A stretch of 64,000 nt of DNA from the NCBI GenBank assembly GCA_963693315.1, contig OY856186.1, positions 80,791,040 to 80,855,039 of the forward strand, in the 5' to 3' direction. Shown here piece by piece: positions 12,201-27,200 of the stretch (positions within the stretch are counted from its first letter, which is position 1; each line of letters starts with the position of its first letter). The DNA is from Diogma glabrata (Eukaryota; Arthropoda; Insecta; Diptera; Cylindrotomidae). The translations under genes were made by a program, and so were the position numbers. The notes below the pieces were generated by a model that was not told the origin of the DNA, did no database searches, and saw nothing but the letters and a program-made list of their open reading frames with translations.

Positions 12201-15200
12201 AACGTGTAAAACGGAGAAAAGAATATGACTGAGGCATGATGGATCAGATTTCATTCGAGTACTGCCGGTGATGATATTTATAAAAAACGAGATCAGCAAC
12301 AGTGCGACGATGTTGTAAGCATAAGGAATCATGATTTGATGCTAACTTTCTGTAGGACGCTTTTAAACAGAGTCCAAAAGAGCTAGAATGGAAACAGATA
12401 CAGCTCCCCAAACTTTACAATAATACTCCCTCCATACAAGGACGAATATAGGACTTATAAATGTAGAGTAATTGATACGGAGTGAAATATTGTTTACATC
12501 TATTGAGGAGACTGAGTTTTTTTACGCGCTTTTTGCTATTGCCATTATGTTCCAGAGTAGGACATTGGAAATTGTGACTCCTAATAAACAAACGCTTTCA
12601 CATTCGTCTATTTATTCGTCACACATACTAATTGAAATATCATTGGGGAACTCGGTCTTTGATCTGGAAACAATCAATAGTTGTGTTTTGGTGGAATTAG
12701 AATTGATCAAATTTTTGTCATCCCAATCGGCGACCTTTTCTAGATTTAATTATTTAACATAACCATTATTTAACATAATAACTATCGCAGTCTAATTTAA
12801 ATTATAACTTTACATTATCGTAGTCTAATTTAAAACTAATTTTTTGTTCTTTAAAAGGAATTCCTAATATATAATTCTGTTTAATTTCTCGTATATTTTA
12901 TGAAAATCATTTCTTTACAAAGAAGTTCCAGAAATCTGCGTTATTATTTTGGATATATTTTATTTTATGTTTTGACCTTTTTCTTAGAAACAATATGACG
13001 TTGATTTTATTTTTGAAATATTGCGCATATATGAGTAAATCTCTGGAACTTTTCAATTTTCTGTCTCGGCCAAAATTTTTCATATAATCACTTTTTTTCT
13101 CAATCTAAAATATTATATTTGCTTATTGAATGAATGTTAATGTAGGTGACAAATAAATGTTTGAGTGACATAAAAGCGAAAAAAGGTAGCAAAAACGATA
13201 AAATTGAGATGTCTTTTTCGAAATTTCGTTTATCCGGCTATAACTTTTGGAACATCACTCCAAATGACTTAAAATTTTACAGAGATCTAGAGTTTGCCAT
13301 GTTCTTTCAAAAACATATATGCTTTTTCATGTGCTACTTAAAGGAAAATAACGGTGGCGCGTCAAATCGGGGTCCCTACATGTTTGTTTTTTTTTTTTTT
13401 AATAAAATGTGTTGTGTAGTAGGAATTACAATATGTGTCACAATAACACACAAAAACCTTTTAAGACCAAGGTCTCACAACAACATACGTTCAAAGATGT
13501 TGATGGACGTAAATCTTTCTTTTTTTGGTTTTTTTATATTTTTGGTTAAAGAATGGATATAACTAAACAAAAAATCCTATCACTGACAAAATATGACATG
13601 AAATAGGCCAATATTTTATGATAGAATAGAGAAAATAAGGAATTACAATATGTGTCACAATAACACACAAAAACCTTTTAAGACCAAGGTCCCACAACAA
13701 CATACGTTCAAAGATGTTGATGGACGTAAATTTTTCTTTTTTGTTTTTTTATATTTTTGGTTAAAGAATGGATAACTAAACAAAAAATTCTATCACTGAC
13801 AAAATATGACATGACATAGGCCAATATTTTATGATAGTAGAGAAAATAAAAGTAAATTAAAAAGTAAATAGCAAATTTTTACAAAAATTTGCTGAAACAA
13901 AACAAAACTAGTTGCCAATAATCTAGCGGCTAGCCGGTTGCATATTCCTTGATCCTGTGACGCCCCGTCTCTCTTGAAGATTAAAGCCCACACATCGTTA
14001 TATGAAGACTCGTTTCTTCAAGGAAGCAATAGCGTCTCATCATCAAGGATTATTTCACAGCTAAGATTGAGGGTGCTACCGTTGACTGAAAGTAGTTCAT
14101 CCGCCACCCCCCCTAAGATGTCATCTTGGCTAGTGATATCTCACTGCTATTGCCAGTGGTATGTGATATCTCACGTTAACTCGTATGTCAATAGCAGGGA
14201 CTGGAGTACGCGGGGTTGTCACACCGGTAGATCAAAAATAAAAAAATTTTCAAAACAATAAAAACTGATCCCTCCATGCGGGAATGAACATTTTTTATTT
14301 TTCGCTTTTTTGCGCTTGGAACATTCCTCAAATCGTAAAAACAATATTTTTACGTTAAAGTACGCACAAAAACGAAAAAATCTATGTACTGCAATTTTAT
14401 GTGCCCCTCTTATTGCAGTCGCAATAGAACCACAAAAAGTAAGAGATGCTGCGAAAACTTTTTTAAAAAATTTTTAAACCTTTTAACTTATTTAAAAACT
14501 TTTGGAACATCACTCCAAATGACTTGAAGTTTTACGTTTTTATTTATTTTTTGACATGCTCTTTCAAAAACATATATGCTTTTTCATGTGCTCCTTAAGG
14601 GAAAATTTTTGCTGCGTACGGCTTCAAGAGTTCGTATCTCCTCATAGACGTGGTATGAAGGTCTGAAATTTTACATGCATTTAGATTAAAGTGTTGCAAA
14701 ATACATACTAAAATTTCAAGCGTTAACTAGAACTGCAAGACTGTCAACGGGGCGATTTTTCATGAAAAAATGAAATTTAATACGTATTTAAGCGAATTTG
14801 CCAGCAAATGCCCAATAACTTTTGGAACATAGAATAAAAAATAAGGAACAAAGTTTTATTCATTTTTAGAGTTGATAAGGAGACTTTATCTAAAATTTCA
14901 TGGGTGTGCCCCTCAATTGAGAGATTTTCATTTATATCCTCAAAATTTTAAAGTTCTAGAGGTTTGTTCATATAAGAAATTAAGGTTGAAAACAATTTTG
15001 TTTTGTATTTCATTGCGAAAAACGGAACAAATTTATCCTCAGAGACCTTCACCTAATTGTCCTTGCTCGGTAGTCGGTACCAAATGATGCTACTACTACA
15101 AGTTGTTTGTAACATTTTAAATAGGAATATTAAAACAAATAAAATAAAAAATACCAAAATTAGAAGATTATTAGAATATTTTAAATTACGCAGAAAACTA

Positions 15201-18200
15201 CTCGAATAAAATAGAGTTTTTAACATTTGTATTAAAAAAATTCAATTAGAAAATAACTCGTATTCATAAGAAAATATAACTATGATTTGTTCGTGCAAAT
15301 TTTTCCAAAAGTTTTACCCTTTTATTTTATTTTTATTTCGTTTATCCTGTTATGAAATCTTAACCCTATGTCATGTTTCTATATATATGATAGGATTTAT
15401 TGTTTAGTTATCCATTCTTTAAAAAAAATATAAAAATGTGAAAACGTTCGTTTATTGGGAGTCACAATATCCAATTACCTACTCTGGAACGATCATATAA
15501 TGGTCATGGTAAAAAGCGCGTCAAAAAACCTTTCGCCTTTGTGCAAATTATTTGAAAATGATTTAATATTATCCAACATCTTTTTTGAGGAATATTTTTG
15601 CTTTTAGTTAGACGTATATAAATTTAGTTAAAACGTCATTTTTTTGATTTTCAGCTACGTTAAAACATCATATTTAGAACAAATTAATAAATTGGCACCA
15701 AATTATCTCACCGAAGACTACTCTGGCAATGCACCTTATTCTGATTCAGCTGAGAGTGCCGAAAATCACCAACAAACATGTCCTGTTAAAATACAATTTT
15801 CACCATACCATAATGAACAATCTGGCCTAAGAATATACTATTCTTATATTAATACTTGGAAGCATATCACAAAAATTGAAGACATTTATGCAATCATTAT
15901 CGAAGGCAATAAAATCAAAATTGAAATGAAAAATCATCTAACCGGATTTTATTTAATTATAATGGATAATGATTCATTAGTATCACTAGTCACATGTATA
16001 TCAGGATATTATAGATTAATGAGTAAATGGACTGTAGATTTATGTCGTGAGCTTCCAACTCCTTCATTAAAAATGTTAAAAGAAATTAAGTGTCATGGTC
16101 CAATTGGGTAAATTTGAATTTACTTGAGCTTTCAACAACTTTTTTATTTATGTTTTAATTTCTATTTGTTTTTCATAGCGGACAATATTCGTATACCAAA
16201 TTAGAAGACCAACATATTGTTCCTGGATCTTACATTATTAGACAATGTGGCAAAGAGTATAATACATACTATATTGATATGATTACAAAAAAGTAAGTGT
16301 TAATTCTTAAGTAATTTGTATCGGTATAGTTATTTTGAAGTTCGAAAATATTCCATTTGTAATTTTCAATATGGTTTCTGCTAAAGCTGCTAATAAAAAC
16401 AGTTTAAAATTGTTCATAGTTTAAAATAGATTTAAGAAGTAGAACACAATTTCTAATGATTGATTGCAAATGTTTGCTAAAATATTTTTGAACTCTATTT
16501 GCAATATATGGAAATAATTGATAAATATAACTTTTATAATTTATTATTAGTAGACAACCCGAAACTTTTAAAATAACTAAGGACAAAGATAAATGGCATT
16601 TACAATTACCAAATGAAAGAAAAGCATCTGAGAGTTTAACGGATCTAGCTAAATTTATCAAGACAGAATCTAAACAAAAATTTCGAATAGCACCTTCAGA
16701 ATATGGTAAATTAGTTTGCAAGAGACTGAGAAATGCTTTAACTTAAAAAAATCTATCTAAATAATTATATTTTGTTTCTTAGACAAACCACCGTCGTTAT
16801 TGTTATGCTTACCTCCAATTCAACATACTTTTAAGAAGACAGTAACTGATTTTAGTGAAATTCGTGAACATAAACCACAGTGTATCAATGCAGAAACTGA
16901 ATTACAATTATATAAAAATTCACTTAAAGAATGCAATGGAGGTATTTTGACACAAATTCGTGCTGATTGGAAGTTACCTGGTGATAAAAAACTAGAAGTA
17001 ACATTGAAAATGCTGAAACCAAATCGTTTAGACTATTTACCTGAAATATTAAAGCTGGCAAACTTGTGGTCGAAATTAAATACACCTGAAATTTTAAAGT
17101 TACATGGAATAAGCTTGCATCAACCAATTGCGCTAGTGTTAGAATCAACAAAGCTTGGTCCTTTTGATGAGTTTTTGAGAAATCGCAATTCACTAAGTCC
17201 TGTGTGCCTGATTGATGCAGCATATTCCTTAGCTAGAGCATTGCATTATCTACAAGAAAATAATATAGTTCATTCAAAAATACGATGTTCATCTTTATAT
17301 GTTGTACGATTCGACCCACCTAATTTGTTAGTCGTTAAACTGGGTGATCCTGGCTTTCAAAAGCATTTTTCCAAATCAGAGTAAGATTTTTTAAATCATT
17401 TCAAGCTACATGTTGACTAATGAAATAATTGTTTTAAATAAAGTTTACCGTGGATTCCGCCTGAATATTATTCAAATATGGAATTAGCCAAATGTGAAAT
17501 GAAAGCGGAAATATGGGCATATACCACAACCTTATGGGAAATTTTTTCAATGGGAAGAAATCCAAATGATGTAAGTTGTTTCGTTCTGGATAAATGTAGG
17601 AGATTTATGCATTTTTCTTTTAGTATTTTTCGAACAAATCTCTTCCATCTATAAAAAAATGTCCAAATGAGATACTAGAAATTATGAAGGAAGGGTGGGA
17701 TTTAGACCCTGATAAAAGGTTTTTTCCACGAACAATTTTTGCTCGATTGATATCAACGAGTAAGTTTCTATGATTGTTTATCATCAAAAAGAATTTTACT
17801 AATGCTTGTAAATTTATTACAGAGGAAGCCTGCAGTCATCCTTATGCGTCTATCACAGTCCAAGTGCCAAATGGCTATGGTGGATCTAGAACTAGTGTAT
17901 TTACAAATGAGACTGAACAAACCGATATTATATCGACTGACTCAACAATTAGTGATAATTCAACATCATCGTCTGTTGTAAGTGTGCATTTTTGTTTTTT
18001 ATTTCGCTTCTACATATAGCGACATTTCTTTAATCTGTATTCTATATTAGGACTATCATCGAAATGGATCTGATTCAACAGAAATTCTACCATTAATTAA
18101 CCAGCATCCGATGCACAATTTTATTGATCATATTGAACAAATTAGTGAAAAAGATGATTATAAGGTCTTTTTTCAAGGAAAAATTGGATGTGTTAGTAAA

Positions 18201-21200
18201 ATTTATGAATGTTTAGTTTTGTTACAAAAATAAAATTTAAAAAATTTCGAACTTTTTTAGGGTCATTATGGTACGGTATATCGAGGTGAAATTGAATATA
18301 CAAGTGATCAAACAATACGGGAAGTTGCAATCAAAACACTTTTGAATGTACCACATAATGATCGTAATGTGATGAGTGATTTTTTAAGAGAATTCGATAT
18401 AATGAAGGTAAATTAAAAATTATGAATATAACGTTAACATTTTAATAATTCAATATGTTGTTAAATTGTAGAGCTTAGATCACCCAAATATTGTTAAGAT
18501 TATCGGATTCCTAGAAGATCCACAGATTTCTATTATAATGGAATTTGTAAAACATAGATCATTTTTAATGTATTTAAACTGCCATCGGTCTACATTGACC
18601 ACATCTAGTTTACTGAAATTTGCCAAAGATATTGCAAGTGTAAGATTTGATATCTTATTTTCTGGTATCTAAATGTTAATCAATAAATTTTATTACAGGG
18701 AATGGAATATTTAAGAAACAAGCACATAGTACATCGTGATTTAGCAGCACGTAATATTTTGGTTGATAGTGACGAGTGTGTAAAAATATCTGATTTTGGA
18801 TTAGCACAAGTAGCCGGGCCCAACGGATACTATAAAATTCAGAGTACGAGAGATATTCCCATCAAGTGGTATGTAAACAAATTTCATTTTGTAGTAGATT
18901 TGTAACATTGGTTATTTGAAATTGAAATTTATATTATTTGTTGCTTTAGTATGTTTTCGGGAATTTGCAACTAAAAACCGAAATCGTGCCACGAAAACTT
19001 AGATTATCGTTATTTTATACTCATAGCTTTCGTGAGTTTTGGTTGTCGATAAAATTTTTAGTATAGGAGTAGCATCGATATTTACAGTACGATTAGGATT
19101 CGGTGATTCTCACTTTAGCGGTTTAAGTAAGTTTTTTGGCGGAAGTCAGGGTTACGCTTCTCATGCTCATCCCTCTCAGGTTTGGTATTGATTTTCTTGG
19201 GGGTTTACTCAATCCGAAACCCAATTTTTTGCCGAAAACTATATCAAAATCCTTAACACAGATCGAAGTCTTGATATCTCAGAGCTGTGTGATTTCAGCC
19301 CCTTCATATTTTCATTGTTATTATAAGAATATATTTATAGTTGGATCTACTAAATTGTCCAACATATTTATTTGGATAAAATTCTGATTTCATTCCATCC
19401 AAAGTCTCCTTTGCTACATAAGTAATTACTTACCGACTCGTGTATTGCCGACTCCATGATCGATAAATATTTACCTACTGACCCGTAATTTGTAAACTAA
19501 ACTTACTATGTTTATTAACTATCAAAGGCTAAAAGATAGTTTATGCGATTTCAATCCCGTGTGTGTGTGTGTTTTTTTTTTGTTTTTCGTAGGAAGATGA
19601 AACGTTTCAAAAAATCCACCTGGAACCCGACTTTCCAGGCGACCGCGGGTCCTTGCCGGATAAAAACATCTCCCTTGCTCTTGTGGTCCTGTTGTATCCC
19701 TGCGGCACCACCAATTAAGGCATTCCTTCGTAGGGCAGGGGTAAAGTGTAGTACTCTTTCGATTATTATGTGTTGTCATGGTTTTGCTGTGTAGTGTTGA
19801 GCATGGCTGCACTTCGTTTGTCTTGCCTCAGTCGTTTCATCATACTTGTGATGATCTCAATCGCTATGTCCCAGTTGTCTTTTGAGCTCAGCATAAATTG
19901 CATGAGGCTATGCGGAGTGATTGACTCTCCCATATGCTGCTCAAAAAGTCTTCGTGCGTTTGCAAACCTTCCGCATTCGATTAGCACGTGCTCAGCGTTC
20001 TCGGTCTTGTCCTCACAGTAGAGGCAGTTTGGATCCGTAACGTGCTTATACTTGTATAAGTACTCACGGAAACATCCATGACCTGAGATCATCTGCGTCA
20101 AATGATGGTTGACATCACCGTGTTTTCTTGATGTCCATACTTTTATGTCAGGGATCATCACAAAGGTCTATCGTCCGTTGGTTGAAGCTTCCCATTCCCC
20201 TTGCCATTCTATATGACTGTCCATGTTGAAGTCTTTGCGTGTTCGTAGGTCCCTATCATTTCATTCTTATTTTATTTATTCTACGAGACAAAAATTGACA
20301 CTAAAAATGAATTAAAATAATTGTGATGTTAAGTCGATCGTCCAAAAACAACAAATTTTTATCTCGTCGCTGGTGGAGAAGGACGCCGGTTCGATTTCCG
20401 AACCGACCGGAATTGAAATAAAAATTTTGTTACGGATCTTTCGCTTTTCAAAGCAATTTTTCATTCTATTCAATTGAATACATTCATTTCTAGTGATTTA
20501 TAATTCTAGAGTATTTTACACTTCGCTATATTTTTCGTTCAAAAGTTACCAAGTTTCTATATTTCCTACGACTTTTGACGTTTTTTTATTAAATAGGTTC
20601 GGAACTAAGTGGGGAAAGAAAACATGAAAAAACGCTATTATTCAATTTCATTCAAAAACTGTGTAGTAAAAAGTTCTAAAATAAATTTTTAAGGGATACT
20701 GAATTCAAGTTCTTTCATATGATACTCTACTTGACTCGGTAAAAAAAAGTATTTTCTTAAAGACCTTACATTGCAGCCCCATAAAACAGACGGAAACAAC
20801 TTCAGCTTTCTGTATCCGTCATCTTCAGAGGACAGGAGGTTAGTTTTATTTGCATCTTAAATTTCAGGTGCATAGGATTTATAGTTTATGAGATATCCGA
20901 TTTTAATACGTCTCACCAGTAGTGTTCCGTATAAAAACGGAACCCTAAAAACATAAAAATCAAATTAAATCTAAAAAATCCCCTCCCACCAATAGCTCAA
21001 TCCTGCGTACGCCACTGTGATGGAGTAAAGAAATAGTATGCTGTCAGTCAGCCGAATTCGTTAGCTTTTGGTGTGGGGACGTGTCCAATTTTGTAAAAAA
21101 AGCGATATAACTTGCAACTACTTTCTAAAACCTGAAAATTAATATGAGAGCAGTATATTAATTAAAAATAACTAATACGGACAGGACGCGTCTTGCCCTT

Positions 21201-24200
21201 CTGCAATACGACGCGCTCAATTAATATTGAAATATATTGAATGAAGTTTCTTTGTTTACTGTATTTGCGTTTTATTGCATGTACATTCAATTGAAGCTGA
21301 TCGACTCAATAAGAAGACGGTAACGACGATTAAATTAGTATGTTACATATCTAGAGTTGTAAATAGCATTTTACATGCGAGGGAAAATTTTTCAGTATCT
21401 TCACGAGCGTGGAAAATGCTTTACAACTCGAGATTTGTTATATACTTTTTCTACGACTTTGTTTTAATGCCCAACCCCAAACGCATATAATTACTTGATA
21501 AAATGAACTACTAATTATAAATTAAATGCAAATAGTTTACAAATTGCGGTAGGCTTTGCATTATTCTGTGTCAAAATGAATTGAAATATTTAATTTTTAA
21601 AAATCAAATTTTTCTTGAAATAAAAATTTTTCTTTTTATTAAAAGCGTGCGGTAACATATATTTTCCTACTCCTATCACAGTAAATTATAAATTACATCG
21701 CACTATCCATGACATGTAAATTGATTATTTCAAATAGCGTGCGGTAAGTAAAAAAAAGCGTGCGGTAAGTAAAAAAAAGCGTGCGGTAATGGATTTTCAT
21801 ATATATATTACCGCACGCTTTTAATAAAAAGAAAAATTTTTATTTAAAGAAAAATGTGATTTTTAAAAATTAAATATTTCAATTCATTTTGACACAGAAT
21901 AATGCAAAGCCTACCACAATTTGTAAACTATTTGCATTTAATTTATAATTAGTAGTTCATTTTTTCAAGTAATTATATGCGTTTGGGCATTAAAACAAAG
22001 TCGTAGGAAAAGTATATAACAAATCTCGAGTTGTAAAGCATTTTCCATGCTCGTGAAGATACTGCACTCGACGCTACGCGTCTCGTGCGCAAAATTTTCC
22101 CTCGCATGTAAAATGCTATTTACAACTCTAGATATGTAATATACTAATATATATATGAAAATCCATCACCGCACGCTTTTTTTTACTTACCGCACGCCAT
22201 TTGAAATAATCAATTTACATGTCATGGATACTGTGATGTAATTTATAATTTACTGATAGGAGTAGAAAAATACAAATAAGGTTGCTTGAAAAGTAATAGT
22301 ATATTACATATCTAGAGTTGTAAATAGCATTTTACATGCGAGGGAAAATATTGCGCACGAGACGCGTTGCGTCGAGTGCAGTATCTTCACGAGCATGGAA
22401 AATGCTTTACAACTCGAGATTTGTTATATACTTTTCCTACGACTTTGTTTTAATGCCCAAACGCATATAATTACTTGATAAAATGAACTACTAATTATAA
22501 ATTAAATGCAAATAGTTTACAAATTGTGGTAGACTTTGCATTATTCTGTGTCAAAATGAATTGAAATATTTAATTTTTAAAAATCAAATTTTTCTTTAAA
22601 TAAAAATTTTTCTTTTTATTAAAAGTGTTTCGTAATATATATATGAAAATCCATTACCGCACTCTGTTTTTTACTTCCCGCACGCTATTTGAAATAATCA
22701 ATTTAAATTTCATGGATACTGTGATGTAATTTATAATTTACTGTGATAGGAGTAGAAAATAGTACATTATATACCGAGGTGATAAAGTAAATTTTCTACA
22801 TTGAGGTGGATATACTTCGTTTCTCGCGAATTAAGCACCGAAATGGAGAAAATTTTCTTCACTGAGGTTTATATACTATTTTTTTTACTACTTGATATAA
22901 AAAATGCACTAAAACTCTTAATTATTCACAAAATAAAATGTCAATTAATAAGCAAATGGTGAATAAATAAAAAATTTTATTTTTTTGAAACATTGTGTAT
23001 CATATCATTGGATTGCGTATTGGATATTTATTATTCAGGGCTGCTTAGTTAGAAATTTATTTTCAATTAATTTTCTTAAAACTATATAAAAATCACATAT
23101 GCTTTGCATTAAAAAATATAGCTTTTATTTATTTTTGACATGAATTGAATTGAATTGAAAATCTATTCAATATTGTTGAGCCAAATTTAGAATTTTTTTA
23201 GTCTACAACTCACAAGTCACAACTAAACTAAATTTCAACAGAATTCTGTTTAACACGAATTAAAATTTTAAATAAACTAACCTATAGTTGCAAAGAAGTT
23301 TTTGCATTCATTCATTATTTATTATTATTAAAATAAAATCAAAACGCTTATTATTTTTTGATATATTGTTATTATTTTAGGAAGAAACTAAAAAAATTCA
23401 AAGATGAACTCAGTTAACAAACGAACAAAAATTATATTTTCATTATTTACTAAGGTGCTAAAATACTTATTATTAGGTGTGGGGAATAATTATTAGTAAC
23501 CTTAGCTGAGAAAAATAACTTTTGTCTTGGGTTTTTGAGTAAATAATTGAAATTTCTCATGCAAGTAGTAAAAAAATAATATTACATAATCATAAAATAT
23601 TTTGACAATTGATATAGCCTAGCTTGCTTGTGAAAAAGTTTAATTTATTCTTCTACGCAGTAGTTTTGGATTGGTACTATTTCAATTACGAAAAGTAACA
23701 TTTTCGGCATATTTTACTATTGAAAAAGTTAAAATGCTGTTCAAGCAAGAAAAAAATTATTCGATTCGGTTATTTTGATGTTGAAGATGCACCACGACCA
23801 GCTAAAGCAGATGAAAACACAATTAATACAAACCGGCGAATAAAAACCCGTGAAATCGCTGAGAGATTAAATTTGTGAAATCCTATAGTTCTTGATCATT
23901 TGAATGTCTAACTTTAATTTCAAAGCTCGATATATGGGTTTCTCTGTTTGTTGCAGGAGGAAATTTGTGTATTCGCTTTGTCGTCTGTGATTTGCTTCTC
24001 AAACGTCAAGAAAATACCCATTTTTAAGGCGCATCATAACTCGAGACGATGTTTATCTTACTTGTTATTTTGAAATTAAACATATTACCCTTATATACAT
24101 TACTTTGCTGATTTTGAATCTTCAGATATAAATGATCTAGAAAATGATGATCCAAGTGAAGTTTAGAACTACAGCATAATTTCAGATTAAAATAATATTT

Positions 24201-27200
24201 TTATATGTTTGGTTAACAACAGTCTTCTTATTGAGTACTGAGTAGATCAGTTTGAATGTGCATGCAATAAAACGTATATACAATAAACAAAGAAACTTCA
24301 TTCAACAATATTTATATTTATTGAGCGCGTCGTATTACAGCAGGGCAAGATCCAACTTTCTATTGGCGACTGACGACACCTGTTACAGAAATGTAGTTAC
24401 TGTCTATATTTTTTGTGACTATAATAATAATCTTCGCCTGTATGCTAAATTTCAGATTGTAGTAAATACTTGGACTTCTACTAGTTGGGATTTGTCTCCC
24501 ATATTCGTAGATCCATAATGTTCTTCATTCAATGTCAACTTGGTTGAAGTATGAAGAACGGTAAAACGTGTTCGTAGAATAAATAAAATAAGACTAAAAT
24601 TGACACTAAAAATGAATTAAAAATAATTGTGGTGCTAAGTCGATCGTCCAAAAAACAAATTTTTATCTCGTCGCTGGTCGAGTTGGTTAAATGGTTAACC
24701 ATAAACTCTGATCAGAAGGACGCCGGTTCGATTCCCGAACCGTCTGGAATTGAGATAATTTGAATATTTGTTACGAATCTTTCGCTTTTCAAAGCAATTT
24801 TTCATTCTATTCAATACATTCATTTCTAGTGAATAATAATTCTAAACTACATAATGGTTAGATCCATTGCTATCGTATAGATAAAAATCTTAATAAAATC
24901 TTGAATTGGACGATGCAACGATTTTTTACAACTTTAACCGGACCAGTCACGGTTACAAGATTTGCATGACTGACGATCGTATTACTATTTGTAATTGATA
25001 AAGTGCTCTTAAATTAGTGAAAATTGAAAGTTTTAGAAAGTAGTTGCAACTTGCAAGGTATATGGTTTTTTACAAAATTGCAGCCGCCCGCACCAAACGC
25101 TAACGAATCCGGCCGATTGACAACAGACTATTTCTTTACGTTTTATGTGACGCATTATTAAAAAACCAGCCTTAAAAAGTACTTGCAATTTTTTATCGCT
25201 CGCCTCTCGAACTAATAGTTTCGTATCTCGGTTTACACCGTTATAGTTTTTTATTCAATAAACATAAAATACTGCCTGATCGTGGAAAAACATTTGTGGT
25301 AGTAAATATAAACATTCAAAAACAAATCAAAATGGAGAGAAGAGAAATTTATTTTGACAGATATGCCATCTCGATTTTTTGCTCTTCTCATACATTTTGT
25401 ATTTATGTTCTCTCTATATTCTTCGTATTTGGACGCCACTGTAACGATTAGCAGTGCAACCTGAGCCCCCAAAAAGGAGTAAAGATTGCCCTGGCCAACG
25501 TTAAAGAATTGTCACTCTGACTGAACTCCGAAATCGCTCAATCGACTTCGCTCAGTCATTTGGGGCCGTGGGGTTGTTTGGCAGTCAGAGTGTCCTAGAT
25601 GGTGAGCGATATAAATAAACAAAAATAACATAAAGACGAGATAGACCACCAGCGCTACCTACCTGAAAATCCTGTGATCCACGTTCTCACGATGATACTA
25701 TTACGAGGACAATTTCTATACCTCGTAACAAATGACAGATATTAAGGCAAAAAAATGACCCGATACTAGTCGTCATTCTCGTAGCTCTGACGGAGAGGTA
25801 TAATATAATTTAGTGAAAAGATGATACAATCAGCAAACAACTAACAAAACCTCCATTTAGAGTTTCGAGAAAATATTACAACACCACAAATTCATATTTC
25901 TTTCAAAATTCCAAACTATTGTAAAAGTTAAATAAATCAAACTTTTTTCAAAATTCCAAAAAAATATTCCAAAAATTAATACAAAATCAAAGATTAAAAC
26001 TTTTTTCAAAAATTCTAAAAAAAATATTGCAAAATATAAAACAAAATAATAAAAATAAATTGAAATTTCTTTCAAAACTCCCAAAAACTATTGTAAAAAT
26101 TAAATATATCAAACTTTTTTCAAAATTCCAAAAATTATTACAAAATCAAAGATTAAAACTTTTTTCCAAAAATTCCAAAAAAAAATATTGCAAAATATAA
26201 AACAAAATAAAAAAAAAAAATTGAAATTTCTTTCGAACTCCCAAAAACATTCCAAAAATTAGAACAAAATCAAATATTTAAACCTTTTCTAAATTCTAAT
26301 AATATTCCAAAAATTCAAAAAAAATTCAAAATTTCAATTCTTTTCCAAAATTCTAATAATTCTAAATATATTGCAAAAATTATAACAACATCAAAAATTG
26401 AAACTTTATACTTGGCGTGGATATGTTCACTTACATGTTCACCTCCTGATATGACGACTGCCATCCGACGTCATTTGGATATTTATTTTATTTCGTACGT
26501 AGTTTTAGTAAATCCAGCTGCAGCAATACCATAGGCGTACACATAATCCACAATGTATATGAACCAAACAAATATAAATAAAAACAGTGAACCAAAATTA
26601 TTTTTTTCTTTAACACTTTCTTTTTATTTTTACAAATGTATTATATAAAATCAAATTCTAAAAACATTTTTAAACGAATTCTATATTTTTTTTTGGAATC
26701 TCTGTCCACACTTAAACACTATCATTTGTATTATCATGATTTCTGTTACACATATGATTACTACTCAAAGATAAATTATTTTTACACTTGTTATTACTAC
26801 TATTTAACTTGGAACAACTTAAACCATGGAATTTAATATAATAAAAACCATTTAGCACAATTATCTTTTTTTTTATATAATTATTTTAAGCATTTAAAAA
26901 ACTTTCGTATAATTTAATTATTTTCTTTACACTATATGAAAAGTAATAATTTTAACCAAAAGAATTTTTTTTGGTTCTACGATTTTAACCAAGTGCAAAA
27001 CCTCCTGACCATACTGGTCAGGAGTTATTATCCGACTGCCTAGATCTTCGTTTGTTTTTTTCAAACGTTGATCTCAAAAAAGAAAGAAAAACAAAATCCC
27101 ACAGTTTAAAAGCCATTCGTGGACAAAAACGTTGAGTTCCAGAAAATAAAATATCTGATTTCAGAAAACCGAATCTCAGACTCAAACGAAATTTAATAAA

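Larger units (their letters stand above)
20990..25150. repeat. Foldback-like structure with long inverted arms
   Basis: Left blocks 20990-21150 and 21180-21320 reappear inverted on the right as 25020-25150 and 24230-24350, in mirrored order. Marker blocks: AAGTAGTTGCAACTTGCAAG, CACCAAACGCTAACGAAT, and AAAGAAACTTCATTCAA. The right arm is split by SINE copy 2. The arms enclose an inverted-repeat array (21337-22760) and AT-rich DNA without coding sequence. Confidence 0.65.

Noticed and set aside
16783..17759. JAK JH2 as a decayed kinase or pseudogene
   Set aside because: Loss of the HRD aspartate and of DFG is normal in JAK pseudokinase domains; splice sites and frame are intact.
19136..19387. 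83-codon + strand open frame in intron 12
   Set aside because: No recognisable domain, and it lies between splice sites already used by JAK.
25251..25472. 73-codon minus-strand open frame (also 25857-26084)
   Set aside because: Low-complexity composition in AT-rich intron; no domain, no splice context.
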